From positions 1 through 32,427 of the forward strand of contig CANFNX010000015.1 of NCBI GenBank assembly GCA_947448495.1: DNA of 32,427 nt, given 5' to 3'. Of the stretch, positions 18,206 to 27,168 are shown in pieces. Both the position numbers and the translations under genes were made by a program. Positions within the stretch are counted from its first letter, which is position 1. Each line of letters begins with the position of its first letter. The notes below the pieces were generated by a model. That model did no database searches and was not told where the DNA came from. It saw only the letters and a program-made list of their open reading frames with translations. Origin of the DNA: Bacteriovoracaceae bacterium. Lineage in GTDB: Bacteria; Bdellovibrionota; Bacteriovoracia; Bacteriovoracales; Bacteriovoracaceae.

Positions 18206-19297
18206 TTAGTAGGCTGCTTGAAAACCTAGGTAACCGGCCAATGAAAATGATGCTCTTGTTCTAAATTTATCACTGCCCCGATGTTGCCACCAATCAGCTT
18301 TATTAGCGGCAGAATTGGACCAGTACGTTGTTGCCGGTTCCATCTCCAAAGACGTGCCTAGGACGAAATCTAGGTCTTCTAGAACCTGTTTGCGATGATA
18401 TTGAAAGCCAAAGCGCGGAGAAAAATTTAGGGTGCGATAATTTCGTTGCTCCTGGGTCGTACCAGATTCTTGTAGAACGTTTATCTGATTAAAAAAGTTC
18501 ACTGTCAGGCTTCCATAAAGACTCAGCCTGTTTTTATGGCCTTTGAAAGCGTCATAAGTGGCAAATGGTCCTAGTCCTAATCTGATGCCTTGCTCTTTAG
18601 CACTCACACCATTGAATAAAGAATAGGAATTGGTAAAAGAACGAACGTTAAAGACGCCTCCGATATAGAAGCGATCAGATTTATCATCGGGAGCTTGGCG
18701 CAGAAGTGCCACATTTAGGTCAATTGGACTTGTATACCCTTTTTGTTTCACACTTGAAAGATAGGGGTAGCTTTCATCATAAGGTTGGGTCAAGCCAAGG
18801 GTTATTTGTCCTCTATAGCCGCTTGGAGAGTAGAGAGGGTATCTTTTGGGAAGTGGTTCTTCTAATCGGTAATCCGTTGGATCATGTGTGAGAGTTTTCT
18901 GAGAGAGTTCTTTCTTGTTGGTGAAATAAAAATAAAGATGATCACGAATAAGGAAAGCCTTGTTCCCCTGTCGGTCTAAGGTGGGAATGAATTCATCTTC
19001 AAGAGTGGCAGAATTCTCTTCTCCGGCAAATAAAGGATCTTGCTTCCATTGATCGGTTTGATTTAATTCCTCTCGGATCTCTTGAATCTTTTCAGCAGAG
19101 GGAGAGAGATGATCGTAATCAGTATTGTTATTGAGCGAAGGATGAACTTTCACGACATCACCTTTACGAAGATACTGCACCACGGGAGCCTGATAACTTC
19201 TGTATTTTAGAAGCGGAGTCTCCAGCACTGTCACGACAGCATCGAGGGCGAGAACTTGAGAGCAGTAAAAAATAAAGAGGCATGACCATCTTTTCAT
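18206..19297 (-). CDS. secreted protein, predicted SH3-like N-terminus plus outer-membrane beta-barrel-like C-terminus
   Basis: Signal peptide-like N-terminus (MKRWSCLFIFYCSQVLALDA), VVQYLRKGDVVKVHPS, then alternating aromatic/polar beta-strand-like C-terminal part ending in FQAAY. Confidence 0.6.
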   Translation of the reverse strand: MKRWSCLFIFYCSQVLALDAVVTVLETPLLKYRSYQAPVVQYLRKGDVVKVHPSLNNNTDYDHLSPSAEKIQEIREELNQTDQWKQDPLFAGEENSATLEDEFIPTLDRQGNKAFLIRDHLYFYFTNKKELSQKTLTHDPTDYRLEEPLPKRYPLYSPSGYRGQITLGLTQPYDESYPYLSSVKQKGYTSPIDLNVALLRQAPDDKSDRFYIGGVFNVRSFTNSYSLFNGVSAKEQGIRLGLGPFATYDAFKGHKNRLSLYGSLTVNFFNQINVLQESGTTQEQRNYRTLNFSPRFGFQYHRKQVLEDLDFVLGTSLEMEPATTYWSNSAANKADWWQHRGSDKFRTRASFSLAGYLGFQAAY

Positions 19298-20313
19298 TCA
19301 AACACCTGCGCCAATGAAATTCCCACGCCGTTATTTGATTTATTGGATGCTTTGACTTTGACAATCTCGGTTTGATCTTTAATGTTCAACCATTGAGATT
19401 GATAGAACAGCCCTATATTGAAATCTCCCCAGCTGTTTTTAATAGGATGCTCGGCTAGAAGGAGAAGATCGGTAGAGTTAAACTTAAAAGAGGCTTGGCC
19501 ATTGGCAGTTTCTGCACTCGCACGTGCGAAGGGGCTGATTCTCATTTGGGTTTGAAATCTTACGGCAAAACCACTCCAGTCATAATCCTTAGACTTAAAA
19601 AGTGGTCCGAATGAAGTCGATGAATATTGGATGTCATTTCCATTTTGCAGATAGTAAATTGATTTCTCAAATTTTACTACGGCCCCAACTTTTATTGGCC
19701 ACTTCCAATCAGTAAAGGCCTGAAAACCATATTGGTTTGTGTAGCCTGTTCTGGCCTTTTCATCATTGAAAAGATCTCTCATATAATTCCCTTGAACCAT
19801 ACCTGCTAAATAGGTTACTTCGGGATGAAAATGAATGGATTGGTCGAAATCTGAACGTAAGCGATTTTTAGGGGCCGGAGTGTAACTCAGAGGAGGAACA
19901 TACATCTCCAAGTCTGCTTCAACGCTGTTAAAGGCCCGACTTTTAATCTTGTATAAGCAGGACCCATCCTGATTCTTCAAATAACGTAGATTAAATTGGT
20001 CCTCAAGTTTAAAAGATTGGGTATAAAGATCCTCGGCCAAAATGAATTTGTGATTGTCTTTGATGCGAATGATTTCAGTCCCGGCCTTGACATGGCCTCG
20101 TTCTGTTCCACTGGCAAGAATATCGGAGAAACGAATTATTTTATAGGGTGGTTGGAAACGGGTTGGTTTTTCTGGAGACTCAAACTCCTCATCTCTGGCA
20201 GAGTACATTTTCTGCTTGGATTGGTCTTCGAGGGCCTGGATGGACTTGAGCTCTTCATCACTTTGAGCAAAAGCATTTAGTGAAATTAAGAGCCAGAGCA
20301 TCAGAGACCCCAA
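19294..20313 (-). CDS. secreted/outer-membrane hypothetical protein
   Basis: Signal peptide (LMLWLLISLNAFAQS); overlaps the next gene by 4 nt (ATGA); beta-rich C-terminal half. Confidence 0.6.
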   Translation of the reverse strand: MGSLMLWLLISLNAFAQSDEELKSIQALEDQSKQKMYSARDEEFESPEKPTRFQPPYKIIRFSDILASGTERGHVKAGTEIIRIKDNHKFILAEDLYTQSFKLEDQFNLRYLKNQDGSCLYKIKSRAFNSVEADLEMYVPPLSYTPAPKNRLRSDFDQSIHFHPEVTYLAGMVQGNYMRDLFNDEKARTGYTNQYGFQAFTDWKWPIKVGAVVKFEKSIYYLQNGNDIQYSSTSFGPLFKSKDYDWSGFAVRFQTQMRISPFARASAETANGQASFKFNSTDLLLLAEHPIKNSWGDFNIGLFYQSQWLNIKDQTEIVKVKASNKSNNGVGISLAQVFE

Positions 20314-20747
20314 TGTCTTAAGGTCGATTTCGCTTTGATAAGTGTTTCAAAATTTGACTTAAATTTCACAATGCCTTCTTCAACTTCATCTTGCTTGATC
20401 CATTTAAAATTTAAATGTTCTGAAGGGTCTAGTTTTACGGTCCAGCACTCATCCAAGATAATCAGAAAACATTTTTCATGCACTTTGCGATTGCGTTGAT
20501 CAGTGAAATTAAAACTGATCTCTAAATCAATGATGTCTACAATCGATTCTAATTTAAGCTGAGTTTCTTCTATGGCCTCACGCAATCCACCTTCTTCGAA
20601 GGTTTCATTTTCTTCCACCTTGCCCGTGACGTTTTGCCAAAATTTTCCCCGCCGCTCATTGGTTTGAAGCAGCAGAAATTTAAAATTTTGACTGTCCTTG
20701 TCAATGGCGGCGAGAACCACTTGAGCTTTTTTGGTCTTTTGATCCAT
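20301..20747 (-). CDS. NUDIX hydrolase
   Basis: Nudix box GKVEENETFEEGGLREAIEETQL. The ORF extends to 20831, but ATG at 20747 (MDQKTKKAQVVLAAI) is the more plausible start. Confidence 0.88.
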   Translation of the reverse strand: MDQKTKKAQVVLAAIDKDSQNFKFLLLQTNERRGKFWQNVTGKVEENETFEEGGLREAIEETQLKLESIVDIIDLEISFNFTDQRNRKVHEKCFLIILDECWTVKLDPSEHLNFKWIKQDEVEEGIVKFKSNFETLIKAKSTLRHWGL

Positions 20748-20881
20748 ACATTCATTATGGTGGAGTAAACAAGAATTGTCCAAAAAGAGCTTTGCATTTT
20801 TAATGGGTTTGCTTTGCGTAGCCGACAACAAAGCTCAACTTATTAATTGCGTCATAGGGGCAGATTTGATATGAACAAGGG

Positions 20882-21568
20882 ATGAATGATTTGAGTTCGA
20901 TTATCTTCAACATTGCCCAGTCTTTGCCAGGCTTCTTATTAGCTATCGTCGTCCATGAAGCTGCTCATGCTTGGATGGCCAATAAGTTTGGCGACCCAAC
21001 AGCAAAAAATGAAGGCCGACTGACACTTAATCCCGCTGCTCATTATGATCCGTGGGGAACGATCTTTTTCCCGCTTCTGGCCGCTTTTACGAATTTTGCC
21101 ATGATTGGTTGGGCGAGACCCGTTCCGATCGAAATTCGAAATTTTAAAAATCTTCGTAGCGGTATTTTTTGGGTGAGTTTTGCTGGTCCTTTATCAAATT
21201 TAATTCTAGGCGCTTTATCCGCTTTAATCCTTGCCCTCATCGCCACTCAAGCTTCGCCCGATTGGGAGTATTATTCTATTTTCATTCGTATGCTCAGATA
21301 CTCCGTCTTCATTAACTTCATTTTAGCTTTTTTTAATTTGATTCCCCTTCCGCCACTTGATGGATCAAAGATGGTTTCCTCTTTTTTGAAAGGTACGGCC
21401 CTCTATAAGTACGAAAGCTTTGCTCGTTACACCCCAGTCGTCTTCTTAGTCGTCATGGTGTTGAGCTTTATGGGGATTCAAACGATTGGATACTTACTTG
21501 CTCCGGCCCAGATCTTGGCCAACTATTTAATGTTTAGTTTTGTTGGATTATTTGGAGGCATAGGATGA
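20882..21568 (+). CDS. site-2 protease family (M50) membrane metalloprotease
   Basis: VVHEAAHAWMANKFGDPTAKNEGRLTLNPAAHYDPWG (HExxH) and FNLIPLPPLDGSKM (NxxPxPPLDG). Confidence 0.93.
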   Translation: MNDLSSIIFNIAQSLPGFLLAIVVHEAAHAWMANKFGDPTAKNEGRLTLNPAAHYDPWGTIFFPLLAAFTNFAMIGWARPVPIEIRNFKNLRSGIFWVSFAGPLSNLILGALSALILALIATQASPDWEYYSIFIRMLRYSVFINFILAFFNLIPLPPLDGSKMVSSFLKGTALYKYESFARYTPVVFLVVMVLSFMGIQTIGYLLAPAQILANYLMFSFVGLFGGIG

Positions 21569-22398
21569 CTGAAAACGAAATTTTAGTAAAAGTCGATCGT
21601 TTCGATGGTCCTTTGGCACTCCTTCTTCATCTCATCCAAAAAGAGGAAATGCGTATTCAAGAATTAGACTTGAATATGATCACTCATCAATATTTAGATT
21701 ATCTTCAAAAAATGCAGGATCTGAATTTTGATTTGGCCGGTGAATATCTGTTCATGGCAGCAACACTTTTATTTTTAAAATCTCAGACGATTGCTGATGA
21801 ATCTCAGGATCAGAATTTAATTAAGATAACCGCCGGTGAAATGGGTCTAGAGATCCAAACTCGTGGAGAATTAATTAAGCGCCTTGAAGAGCTTGAGCGC
21901 TTTCAGCGTATTGGTCAGCGGCTTTGGGCCTTGCCAAAAAAAGGGCATGAGATTTTTGTTCATCCTAAGATTGATCGTAAAGCGATTGAGAACTCCATCC
22001 TGACTCCGATTGATCTTCAACAGCTCACTGAGACGATGATGGACCTTATCCGCCGTGATAAGAAAAAATATGCAGTGGTGAAGCGTGATCGCCTTTCTAT
22101 CAAAGAGAAGCTGATCAGGTTGAAAACCATGCTCAAAGAAGGGGAGACAACCCAGTTTGATAAACTCCTAGATGAGAATGAAACAGGAATTATTGATAAA
22201 GTGATAACGTTTATCTCGCTTTTAGAGCTCGCACGTCTGAAAAAATTACAGATTTTTCAGAATGATGATAAGGGCTCCATTTACATCGAGGTCAAGGAGA
22301 GCTTAGATTCCTTTGATCCTGAAACGGCCAACGGATTTGATCCTGAAGGCGAGACTAAAGCAGCTCCTGCAGCCCCTGCAGAAGCGCCTATCCAATAA
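21565..22398 (+). CDS. scpA: segregation and condensation protein A
   Basis: VKVDRFDGPLALLLHLIQKEEMRIQELDLNMITHQYLDYL ... FLELARLKKLQIFQ-like C-terminus (ISLLELARLKKLQIFQNDDKGSIYIEV). Confidence 0.95.
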   Translation: MTENEILVKVDRFDGPLALLLHLIQKEEMRIQELDLNMITHQYLDYLQKMQDLNFDLAGEYLFMAATLLFLKSQTIADESQDQNLIKITAGEMGLEIQTRGELIKRLEELERFQRIGQRLWALPKKGHEIFVHPKIDRKAIENSILTPIDLQQLTETMMDLIRRDKKKYAVVKRDRLSIKEKLIRLKTMLKEGETTQFDKLLDENETGIIDKVITFISLLELARLKKLQIFQNDDKGSIYIEVKESLDSFDPETANGFDPEGETKAAPAAPAEAPIQ

Positions 22399-22408
22399 GG
22401 GAAGTGTC

Positions 22409-23746
22409 ATGGACCAAATGAACGACATCAATTACGAATGGGATCTTTCAAAAGAAGAAGTCACTGTTGAGGCGATTCCAGAAATTGAAACGAAAGCTGA
22501 TGATAACTTCGCTTTCGAGGTCAATCACTTTGATGAGAAAGAGCAAGAAGATATGCTCTGGCAGGCCAGAACCGGTCTGAATCCAGATACTCTTTGCGGG
22601 GCTATTGAAACAATTATTTTCATGTCTGATCGTCCGATTTCCATTCAGAAAATTAAGGCACAAATTGATAATGAGCTCCCTTTAAGAGTGATCCACGAAT
22701 CTCTTTCAAAGCTGCAAGCCGGCTATGAAGAGAAATTCCATGGGATACGTTTGGTAGAAGTGGCAGAAGGGTATCAGTTCCGTACTAAGGCGACCTATTC
22801 GAAGTTTGTGCAAAACTTATTCAAAATCAATTCGTTGGTTTTGACTCCAACGGCGTTGGAAGTTCTAGCTATTATTGCTTACAAGCAACCAGTTTCAAAA
22901 AATGACGTAGAAAAAATCCGTGGCGTTGATTCAAGTCATATTATCCGTGCTCTCATGGATAAGCGTTTAGTAAAAATCGCTGGTCGCTCAGAAGAAATTG
23001 GCCGTCCTTCACTTTTTGCCACGACAGAAGAATTTCTTGAAGTATTTAATCTGGCAGATATTTCAGCTCTTCCTCCTGAATATGAACTCGAAGAGATGGC
23101 GACGAAAAATACCATCGGGACCATCGCAGATATTAAGTCAGTTGTTTTCCGTGGAGAAGCTAAGAAATTTAGTATGGATGAATTCGAAGAGCTGGAAAAG
23201 CTTTCAGAGGACATTCAGCATATTGCCTCAGAAACAAATTTCACTATGCTTTTAAAAACGGAAGAAAAAAAGAAGACTGATGGCGAAGTCGTTGTCCGCA
23301 AGTCAGCTTTTGATATCCTTGAAGAGTTTGTGAATAAAGATGCTTCTTTAAAACAAAATATGCTCGCGACAAATTCTGAAACCCTTATGAATGTTGTTGA
23401 AGCTAAAGTGGTGGACCTTGCTCAAGAGGGTGTGATCTTTAATGCTCCAGAAATTGATGAAGAGTTTGAAGCTCTCAGGGCCCAAGAAATCGCTGAAGCT
23501 CATGGTTTTGAAGGTCAAGATCTTCAGGCGGAAGCAGCGGCTTTGTCACTGGCCCTTGATCAGGCATTTGAACAATTAACGGGTGAAAAACTTGATGCCG
23601 AGGAATTAGATTTCCAATTTGATGGGGAAATCAATAACTTAGATCTATCGGTCGATTTAGCGATTACGAAAGGAAAAGACTTTGATCTTGACCTATCGTT
23701 TCTAAACGAAGTATCAGAAGAACAAATTAATGTAAGCGACGAGTAA
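22409..23746 (+). CDS. scpB: segregation and condensation protein B with long acidic C-terminal extension
   Basis: AIETIIFMSDRPISIQKI...YQFRTKATYSKFVQNLFK...LTPTALEVLAIIAYKQPVSKNDVEKIRGVDSSHIIRALMDKRLVKIAGRSEEIGRPSLFATTEEFLEVFNL; more than 150 residues follow the canonical ScpB core. Confidence 0.92.
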   Translation: MDQMNDINYEWDLSKEEVTVEAIPEIETKADDNFAFEVNHFDEKEQEDMLWQARTGLNPDTLCGAIETIIFMSDRPISIQKIKAQIDNELPLRVIHESLSKLQAGYEEKFHGIRLVEVAEGYQFRTKATYSKFVQNLFKINSLVLTPTALEVLAIIAYKQPVSKNDVEKIRGVDSSHIIRALMDKRLVKIAGRSEEIGRPSLFATTEEFLEVFNLADISALPPEYELEEMATKNTIGTIADIKSVVFRGEAKKFSMDEFEELEKLSEDIQHIASETNFTMLLKTEEKKKTDGEVVVRKSAFDILEEFVNKDASLKQNMLATNSETLMNVVEAKVVDLAQEGVIFNAPEIDEEFEALRAQEIAEAHGFEGQDLQAEAAALSLALDQAFEQLTGEKLDAEELDFQFDGEINNLDLSVDLAITKGKDFDLDLSFLNEVSEEQINVSDE

Positions 23747-23801
23747 TCCTCGTCGCCCATTTCATACCTTAGAACTGCCGGGAGGCAGATTGGAGCGTTT
23801 C

Positions 23802-24839
23802 ATGACTACGTCTAATCAAGACATTTCAGTTCGTTTACAAAAAGTTATCGCTGACTGTGGAGTCACATCTCGTCGTAAAGCCGAAGGACTGATTCTTGAT
23901 GGTCGCGTGGAAGTTAATGGTCGCGTAGTGACTGAGCTTGGAACGAAAGTTAATCCGCACTCTGACACCATTCAAGTTGATGGCAATACACTCGAGCTTA
24001 TGGCCGTGGATAAAGTTTATATCGTTATGAATAAGCCAAGAGCTTATATGACGACTCTTTCAGATCCTGAAGGAAGACCAACTGTAATGGATCTCATATT
24101 TGGTGTGAAACAAAGAATTTTCCCTGTAGGCCGACTTGATTACCTCTCAGAAGGCCTATTGATTCTGACTAACGATGGTGATCTTGCTAACATGATCATG
24201 CACCCAAAATACGAAGTTGAAAAAGTTTATGAAGTTAAAGTTTTTGGACATGTGAATGAAGGAATCATCGCTAAAATCAAGCGTGGAGTGATGACTGAAG
24301 ATGGTCTTCTTAAGCCAAAATCAGTTCGAGTCATCGAGCAGCTTCCGAATAAAACATGGCTTGAGTTCCGCCTCAATGAAGGGAAAAACCGAGAAATCAG
24401 AAAAATCTGCGAAGCAGTTGAATTGACAGTTGATAAACTTCGTCGAGTCGCCATTGAAGGATTAAATATCCAAAGCCTTTCACCAGGACGTTATGTCTTC
24501 ACAACAAGAAAAGAACTCCTCAAGGCACTTGGATTAGGTGAGGACGGTACGAAGTACACCAAGCGTACATTTATGTCGGCCAAGAAATCTCTTAACGTGA
24601 CGAAGGTTTCTAAAATTGTTTCTAAGACAGCTCGTCCTGCGGATGATAAAAAGTTCCAAGCTTTCCGTAAGGAAAATTACTATGAAACTGTTCAATCTAT
24701 TAATGAAGTAAAAATGAGACAGGCAGAAGAAGATGCCATTAAAAAAGCAGAAGCTGAAGCTCAGGAAAATGCTGCTCGATTTGCTCGCACGATGAAGAAA
24801 CCTACAAAGACTTCAAGAAATTATGGAAATAAAGGTTAA
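23802..24839 (+). CDS. rluB: pseudouridine synthase, RluB/RsuA family
   Basis: RLQKVIADCGVTSRRKAEGLILDGRVEVNGRVV (S4), VGRLDYLSEGLLILTNDGDLANMIMHPKYEVEKVYEV, EGKNREIRKICEAV. ATG 23802 preceded by GGAG. Confidence 0.93.
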   Translation: MTTSNQDISVRLQKVIADCGVTSRRKAEGLILDGRVEVNGRVVTELGTKVNPHSDTIQVDGNTLELMAVDKVYIVMNKPRAYMTTLSDPEGRPTVMDLIFGVKQRIFPVGRLDYLSEGLLILTNDGDLANMIMHPKYEVEKVYEVKVFGHVNEGIIAKIKRGVMTEDGLLKPKSVRVIEQLPNKTWLEFRLNEGKNREIRKICEAVELTVDKLRRVAIEGLNIQSLSPGRYVFTTRKELLKALGLGEDGTKYTKRTFMSAKKSLNVTKVSKIVSKTARPADDKKFQAFRKENYYETVQSINEVKMRQAEEDAIKKAEAEAQENAARFARTMKKPTKTSRNYGNKG

Positions 24840-25926
24840 GAAAGGGAAGATCCTCGTTTACCGCGTTTTTGACGTTGGTTCGGAGATTGACCTCGAGAAA
24901 GTGGAAGGCCTATTTGAGGATAAAAAACTCAAGGAGCGCTTTAAGCTTGATCGCAAACACAATATGTCGCTGATCATCTCCAAGTCACCGGTCTCGGTAC
25001 AACTTGGATCGATTGATTTTAAAGTTATGGATTCCCTCCAGACTTGTGAGCTGATTGCAAAAGTCTGGCACTTTGGGACTGTTTCACTTTGTTTCCAAAT
25101 TCCTATTAACGAAGGGACTAGTTGGTCGCAATTAATTAAGGTCGCCAGCTGGATTGAAAAAGAAACTGATATTGATGAAATCGCGAAAGTGAAGGCACGT
25201 GAATTTCAAGCCGATATTCGTAATGCCATCCCAGTCACAAATAATGACTGGTCTCTCTATGAAGACTATGTGACGTATTTTATTCAAGAGTTCCAGAATC
25301 TAGAGGTTCCTTTAATTGATTTGAATCATCAGGTCGATGTTGCCGCTCTCATTATCGCTGAGCCTAAAGAAAATCTTTCCGACATGATTAAGAAGAACAC
25401 CTTGGAGAATAAGTATCAGTACTCCAAGGAAGATCTCGTGGTGGTGGATTGGAATTCTGCCCTTGTGGTGGAGCCGAGTGGCTCGATGGATGTTCCACTC
25501 GTTATTGAGTTTGCACTCAACCAGCTGCTTGAAATGCGCTATTACGATGACATTTTGGATGAGAAGCTCAATAACCTCTACAATAACGTTGTAGGCGGTA
25601 AGAAGGGGATTTTCTCTAAACAATATGCCAAATTTGCAGAAGAAGCTGGGCAGATTTATATCGAGATTTCCGAGATTGTAGAAAATGTTGAGAATAGCTT
25701 TAAAGTCGTGGGAGATTTTTATCTGGCCCAGATTTTTCGGGCATCTTCGAAGCGTTTTAGGTTTGATGACTGGGAAAAATCGATAAATGAGAAGCTCGGT
25801 AACTTAGCTGAAGTTTCAAAGCTCTTGCACTCGGAAGTGAATGAAAGTCGAAATCAAATGATGGAGATAACTATCATCTTATTGATTGCTATCGAGCTCA
25901 TCCCATTTCTTAAAAATATCTTTTAA
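24823..25926 (+). CDS. RMD1/DUF155-like family protein with C-terminal TM helix
   Basis: ILVYRVFDVGSEIDLEKVE..., LEMRYYDDILDEKLNNLYNNV, C-terminal SRNQMMEITIILLIAIELIPFLKNIF as in the RMD1 family architecture. Confidence 0.6.
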   Translation: MEIKVKKGKILVYRVFDVGSEIDLEKVEGLFEDKKLKERFKLDRKHNMSLIISKSPVSVQLGSIDFKVMDSLQTCELIAKVWHFGTVSLCFQIPINEGTSWSQLIKVASWIEKETDIDEIAKVKAREFQADIRNAIPVTNNDWSLYEDYVTYFIQEFQNLEVPLIDLNHQVDVAALIIAEPKENLSDMIKKNTLENKYQYSKEDLVVVDWNSALVVEPSGSMDVPLVIEFALNQLLEMRYYDDILDEKLNNLYNNVVGGKKGIFSKQYAKFAEEAGQIYIEISEIVENVENSFKVVGDFYLAQIFRASSKRFRFDDWEKSINEKLGNLAEVSKLLHSEVNESRNQMMEITIILLIAIELIPFLKNIF

Positions 25927-26231
25927 TTATCAATATTCTGAAGTTTGTTTTGATCAAGAGTTTCATTGATAAAATCAATGGCAAACTCCACTGCTTGATT
26001 TCCATAAGCCATTTTTTTATTTTTTGTTGCAAAATCCGCGTGCTTGATAGTTTCCGCCACTTTCTTCATAAGATCAGCACTGCAATCAAAGTACTCACTT
26101 TCATCTTCGGCAGTGAGAACGTGACCGAGAAGGCTCATGACACTTTTTAGTAATCGAACTTGAGTCGGAGTCAGTTCTTCAGCATTTAATTTAAGAAGAA
26201 GCTCATTCTTTTCATGTCTCAAGTCTTGCAT
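25923..26231 (-). CDS. hypothetical protein (102 aa)
   Basis: Complete ORF, convergent with the RMD1-like gene. Confidence 0.55.
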   Translation of the reverse strand: MQDLRHEKNELLLKLNAEELTPTQVRLLKSVMSLLGHVLTAEDESEYFDCSADLMKKVAETIKHADFATKNKKMAYGNQAVEFAIDFINETLDQNKLQNIDN

Positions 26232-26329
26232 GTTTTTTCCCTTTTAAAGCAATCTTAATAACTTTATCGGGGGATTTTCTAAGAAATTTAGCTATTTATG
26301 CTGGACTAAAGATTTAGGGTATTTTGAGC

Positions 26330-26358
26330 TTTACAGGGTGTTTCAGGCAGCGTATAAA
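26330..26358 (+). promoter_or_regulatory. predicted sigma-70 promoter of tRNA-fMet
   Basis: TTTACA (26330-26335), 17-bp spacer, TATAAA (26353-26358), 32 nt before the mature tRNA. Confidence 0.7.
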
Positions 26359-26390
26359 TGCTTTAATTTCCAACACTTTATCTAATCAAT

Positions 26391-26467
<77 letters not shown>

Positions 26468-26553
26468 AATTTTCAATAAACTTTCAAACTACATTTAACT
26501 AATCTCTTGGGCGTTTAGCGTTTGTGATAATCTTTAAATGAACGGAAATTCGT

Positions 26554-27147
26554 ATGCAGTTTTTTAAATCCAATAATGAATCCTTTAAAAGGAAATTTGG
26601 AAAAGTCGTCTATCCAAAACCTGATCCTAAAGGGGACAGAAAATTCATCATAATTGTTGTACTTGGATTACTAACTGTTCTCGTTCAAAGCGGTGGAAGG
26701 ATACAGATTGATCTTGATACGGTGTTCTTCATAGCGGTATTTGTTGTGCTTTCCTTTTTAACATTACTCCTTGGTCCTATGCATGGACGTTATTTGACCA
26801 CAAAGGGTGTTTACATAAGATCCTCAATTTTTAAACAAGATATTTTTATTCCATGGGAAAAGATCACTAAGGTTGAAATTATAGGAAAGTACCAAACTAT
26901 TTTTTTCTATAATATTGAAGGAACAAAATATGACTTTAATTACTTTCGCCGAGGGACGAGGAATCAATTATTCGGGCCTTTCATGGAATGCTTAAAACAG
27001 TTTCGGCCTGACCTTGACGAGACTTACGTTGAAAATGATTATCAAGATGTTTTTAAACAAATAAAAGAAGATATAAAGGCCAAACCATGGGTGGTTATTC
27101 TTGGCGCCATTATCATTATTTTGATCTTAGTAGTGAGTGCGGATTGA
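26554..27147 (+). CDS. hypothetical membrane protein with PH-like central domain (197 aa)
   Basis: Three hydrophobic segments; central GVYIRSSIFKQDIFIPWEKITKVEIIGKYQTIFFY resembles bacterial PH-like domains. Confidence 0.55.
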   Translation: MQFFKSNNESFKRKFGKVVYPKPDPKGDRKFIIIVVLGLLTVLVQSGGRIQIDLDTVFFIAVFVVLSFLTLLLGPMHGRYLTTKGVYIRSSIFKQDIFIPWEKITKVEIIGKYQTIFFYNIEGTKYDFNYFRRGTRNQLFGPFMECLKQFRPDLDETYVENDYQDVFKQIKEDIKAKPWVVILGAIIIILILVVSAD

Positions 27148-27168
27148 TTTTTAATACTAGCTTGGTGA

